Below are positions 3,899 to 5,522 of a stretch of 5,522 nucleotides of DNA, piece by piece. The notes below the pieces were generated by a model. That model was not told where the DNA came from and did no database searches. It was given only the letters and a program-made list of their open reading frames with translations. Made by a program: the position numbers and the translations under genes. Each line of letters starts with the position of its first letter. Position 1 is the stretch's first letter. The DNA lies in NCBI GenBank assembly GCA_003251995.1, contig QKDT01000132.1:1-5522 (forward strand), read 5' to 3'. This DNA is from Desulfovibrio desulfuricans. Lineage in GTDB: Bacteria > Desulfobacterota > Desulfovibrionia > Desulfovibrionales > Desulfovibrionaceae.

Positions 3899-5522
3899 AT
3901 GCTTTCTTTCAGAACACGAATTTTTTGCAGTATGCTTGCCGCAGCGCTGATTGCTTCGGGAATTGCTGTCTATTACGGCAGAGCTTCTTTTGAGCAAAGC
4001 CAGATAGACGCAGCGCGCGAACGGCTGGTGCGCGAAACTACGCTGTCTGCTGTTATCCTTGATAAAATTGGGGCAAACCCTGCAGGTGTGCGCGAACTGG
4101 CGACCATTCTGCAAATGCCGCAAGAAAGAATTTCGCTGCTTGATAACAGCGGCAACGTGCTTGCCGACACCGCACCGGGCGCGCAGCCCGTATCAAAGCT
4201 CGACAACCACTCGGACAGACCCGAAGTGCGGGCTGCCATGCAGGGCAATCACGGGTTTTCTATCCGCTCCAGCGGCACCCTTGGCACTGAAATGGCCTAT
4301 GCAGCGGTTCGCATAACAGACGGGCATTTGCTGCGTATTGCCTTACCGCTTGCCAATCTGCAACAGGAAATTGAAAGCCGCGTAGCTGTATTCACCAGAA
4401 TTGGCCTTGTAACGTTGATCATTTCGTTACTGCTTGCGGGCCTTCTTTCCGGCGCGTTGCGTAACTCGCTTTCGCAAATGGTTTCAGTGGTAGAAGCCAT
4501 TTCGCTGGGGAATTTTCAGCGGCGGTTACGCCGGATCCCCGGCAAAGAATTTGCCCCTATGGCGGAAGCCGTTAACAGGATGGCAGAGAATATTGAAGAT
4601 CATGTGCGTACGGCTGCGGAACAGACCGCCCAGCTTGAGAGCATACTTGAAACCATGAGCGATGGCGTGCTGGTGCTTGGCCCGCACGGTCGCATACGGC
4701 GCTGCAATCGGGCGCTGGCGCGTGAATTTCCTGCTGCTGCGTCTGCTCTTGGCGCGCAGGTGGTTGAAGTTATCCCCTCGCCGCAGCTTCAGGCCGCGGT
4801 GGATGCAGCCATGTCCGCGTGCCCAGTGGCGGGAGAAGCTGGCGCTGGTTCGTTGCAAAGGTCTGAAACTCCGGGCGTGCAGGACGGCGCTTCTGTTGGT
4901 GACGAACCCGCGATCAGTAGTGAGCAGCGGTATTTGCATCTTGAGCTTTCTTCAGGGCAGGTTATGTCTGTGTGCATCTCCCGTCCGTGCGGGCTTGAGC
5001 ATCTGGGGCAAACAGGCGTGGGTGCTGTGGCGGTATTCCACGATATTACGGAACTCATGCGGCTTGAGCGCGTGCGCCGCGATTTTGTGGCTAATGTGTC
5101 GCACGAGCTGCGTACGCCGTTGACTGCCATACAGGGCTATGCCGAAACATTGATCAGCCTTGATGCCTCGCCAGAATGTCGTCGCTTTGGCGAAATTATT
5201 CTTAAACATGGGGTTTGCCTGAGCCGCATGGTGGATGACCTGCTCACCCTTGCCCGGCTAGAAGGCAAAACAGGCAGCCTGGAGCTCAGCCCCATTGATC
5301 CCCGCGATGCCGTAGCGCAGGCCACTGGCATGTGCCGCGAGGTGCTTGAGCGTCGCAAGTGTACAGTTTCCACTGATATTCCTGAGGACTGCCGCGTGAT
5401 GGCAAGCCCGCCGCATCTGGCACAGGTTTTCAGAAACCTTATAGAAAACGCGGGCCGTTACGCGCCCGAAGGCGGCTCTGTGCGCATAAGTGCGCGTGTG
5501 AGCGGCCCGGATGTGGTCTTTC
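3899..5522 (+). CDS. phoR: Phosphate regulon sensor histidine kinase PhoR (partial, C-terminus beyond window)
   Basis: Membrane sensor kinase and phosphatase for PhoB. The 541 visible residues, in order: transmembrane helix 1 (about 8-26); an extracytoplasmic sensor domain (about 29-162, with the Cache/PAS-like strand RISLLDNSGNVLADT at 78-91); transmembrane helix 2 (about 164-188); HAMP linker (about 188-238); a PAS domain (about 243-385) interrupted by a Gly/Ala/Ser/Glu-rich stretch at 306-343; HisKA with SHELRTP and phosphoacceptor His402 plus the phosphatase-type E403xxT406; and the start of the ATPase domain with its N box (NLIENAGRYAP, Asn517). The G boxes lie past the edge. The large sensor domain resembles Bacillus PhoR rather than E. 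coli PhoR, which lacks it. ATG 3899 is preceded by GTGAG seven nt upstream. The frame is open back to 3776, with an alternative in-frame ATG at 3878 lacking a good Shine-Dalgarno. It is separated from phoB by 243 nt, longer than usual. Confidence 0.95.
   Translation, partial: MLSFRTRIFCSMLAAALIASGIAVYYGRASFEQSQIDAARERLVRETTLSAVILDKIGANPAGVRELATILQMPQERISLLDNSGNVLADTAPGAQPVSKLDNHSDRPEVRAAMQGNHGFSIRSSGTLGTEMAYAAVRITDGHLLRIALPLANLQQEIESRVAVFTRIGLVTLIISLLLAGLLSGALRNSLSQMVSVVEAISLGNFQRRLRRIPGKEFAPMAEAVNRMAENIEDHVRTAAEQTAQLESILETMSDGVLVLGPHGRIRRCNRALAREFPAAASALGAQVVEVIPSPQLQAAVDAAMSACPVAGEAGAGSLQRSETPGVQDGASVGDEPAISSEQRYLHLELSSGQVMSVCISRPCGLEHLGQTGVGAVAVFHDITELMRLERVRRDFVANVSHELRTPLTAIQGYAETLISLDASPECRRFGEIILKHGVCLSRMVDDLLTLARLEGKTGSLELSPIDPRDAVAQATGMCREVLERRKCTVSTDIPEDCRVMASPPHLAQVFRNLIENAGRYAPEGGSVRISARVSGPDVVF

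Noticed and set aside
3691..3900. Possible 69-codon minus-strand gene filling the phoB-phoR gap
   Set aside because: It has Cys/Trp-rich odd composition, no recognisable domain, and only a poor purine-rich stretch as ribosome site. It would also overlap the phased repeats.
4526..4939. Open frame of 137 codons on the minus strand, antisense to phoR
   Set aside because: phoR is continuous with all expected domains across this stretch. The antisense product is Arg/His-rich without family features.
1..5522. Mobile elements, CRISPR arrays, tRNA or rRNA genes, or a defence or biosynthetic system
   Set aside because: No transposase, integrase, regularly spaced repeat array, or RNA-gene-like structure is visible. 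The window is accounted for by a standard pst-phoBR locus.

Overview
The window is a phosphate (Pho) locus: part of the high-affinity phosphate transporter operon pst, and the two-component system phoB-phoR that controls it, divergently transcribed from a shared regulatory region. The cell is evidently a Gram-negative bacterium of about 55-58% GC: the phosphate-binding protein has a cleavable periplasmic signal peptide, and the PhoB/PhoR pair is of proteobacterial type. The general look of the proteins (short single-domain PstS, PhoR with a large extracytoplasmic sensor domain, divergent pst and phoBR units) suggests a Desulfovibrio-like deltaproteobacterium. That assignment is inference from memory, not proof.

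Layout. Minus strand, read right to left: pstS (2731-1913), an 84-nt gap holding a strong GC-rich hairpin, pstC (1828-938), a 176-nt gap holding two hairpins, and pstA (761-1), which runs off the left edge. The ATPase pstB and regulator phoU would be expected beyond that edge but are not seen. Between pstS and phoB lie 246 nt of divergent control region (2732-2977). It carries two near-identical 18-bp Pho-box-like elements in opposite orientations, one facing each gene, with a short perfect dyad and an AT-rich promoter-like segment between them. Plus strand: phoB (2978-3655), an unusually long 243-nt gap with an 11-bp-phased direct repeat, and phoR (3899 to beyond the right edge).

How the parts work together. 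PstS captures phosphate in the periplasm and delivers it to the PstC-PstA membrane channel, which PstB would power. PhoR senses phosphate status, in known systems through the Pst complex and PhoU, and phosphorylates PhoB on Asp53. PhoB~P would then bind the divergent region and raise both pst and phoBR expression. All five genes are intact where visible, with their key residues present.

I do not see a previously undescribed system. The points worth a second look are regulatory: the paired Pho boxes, the intercistronic hairpins that may set PstS:PstC:PstA ratios, the phased repeats ahead of phoR, and a low-complexity insertion in the PhoR PAS domain.
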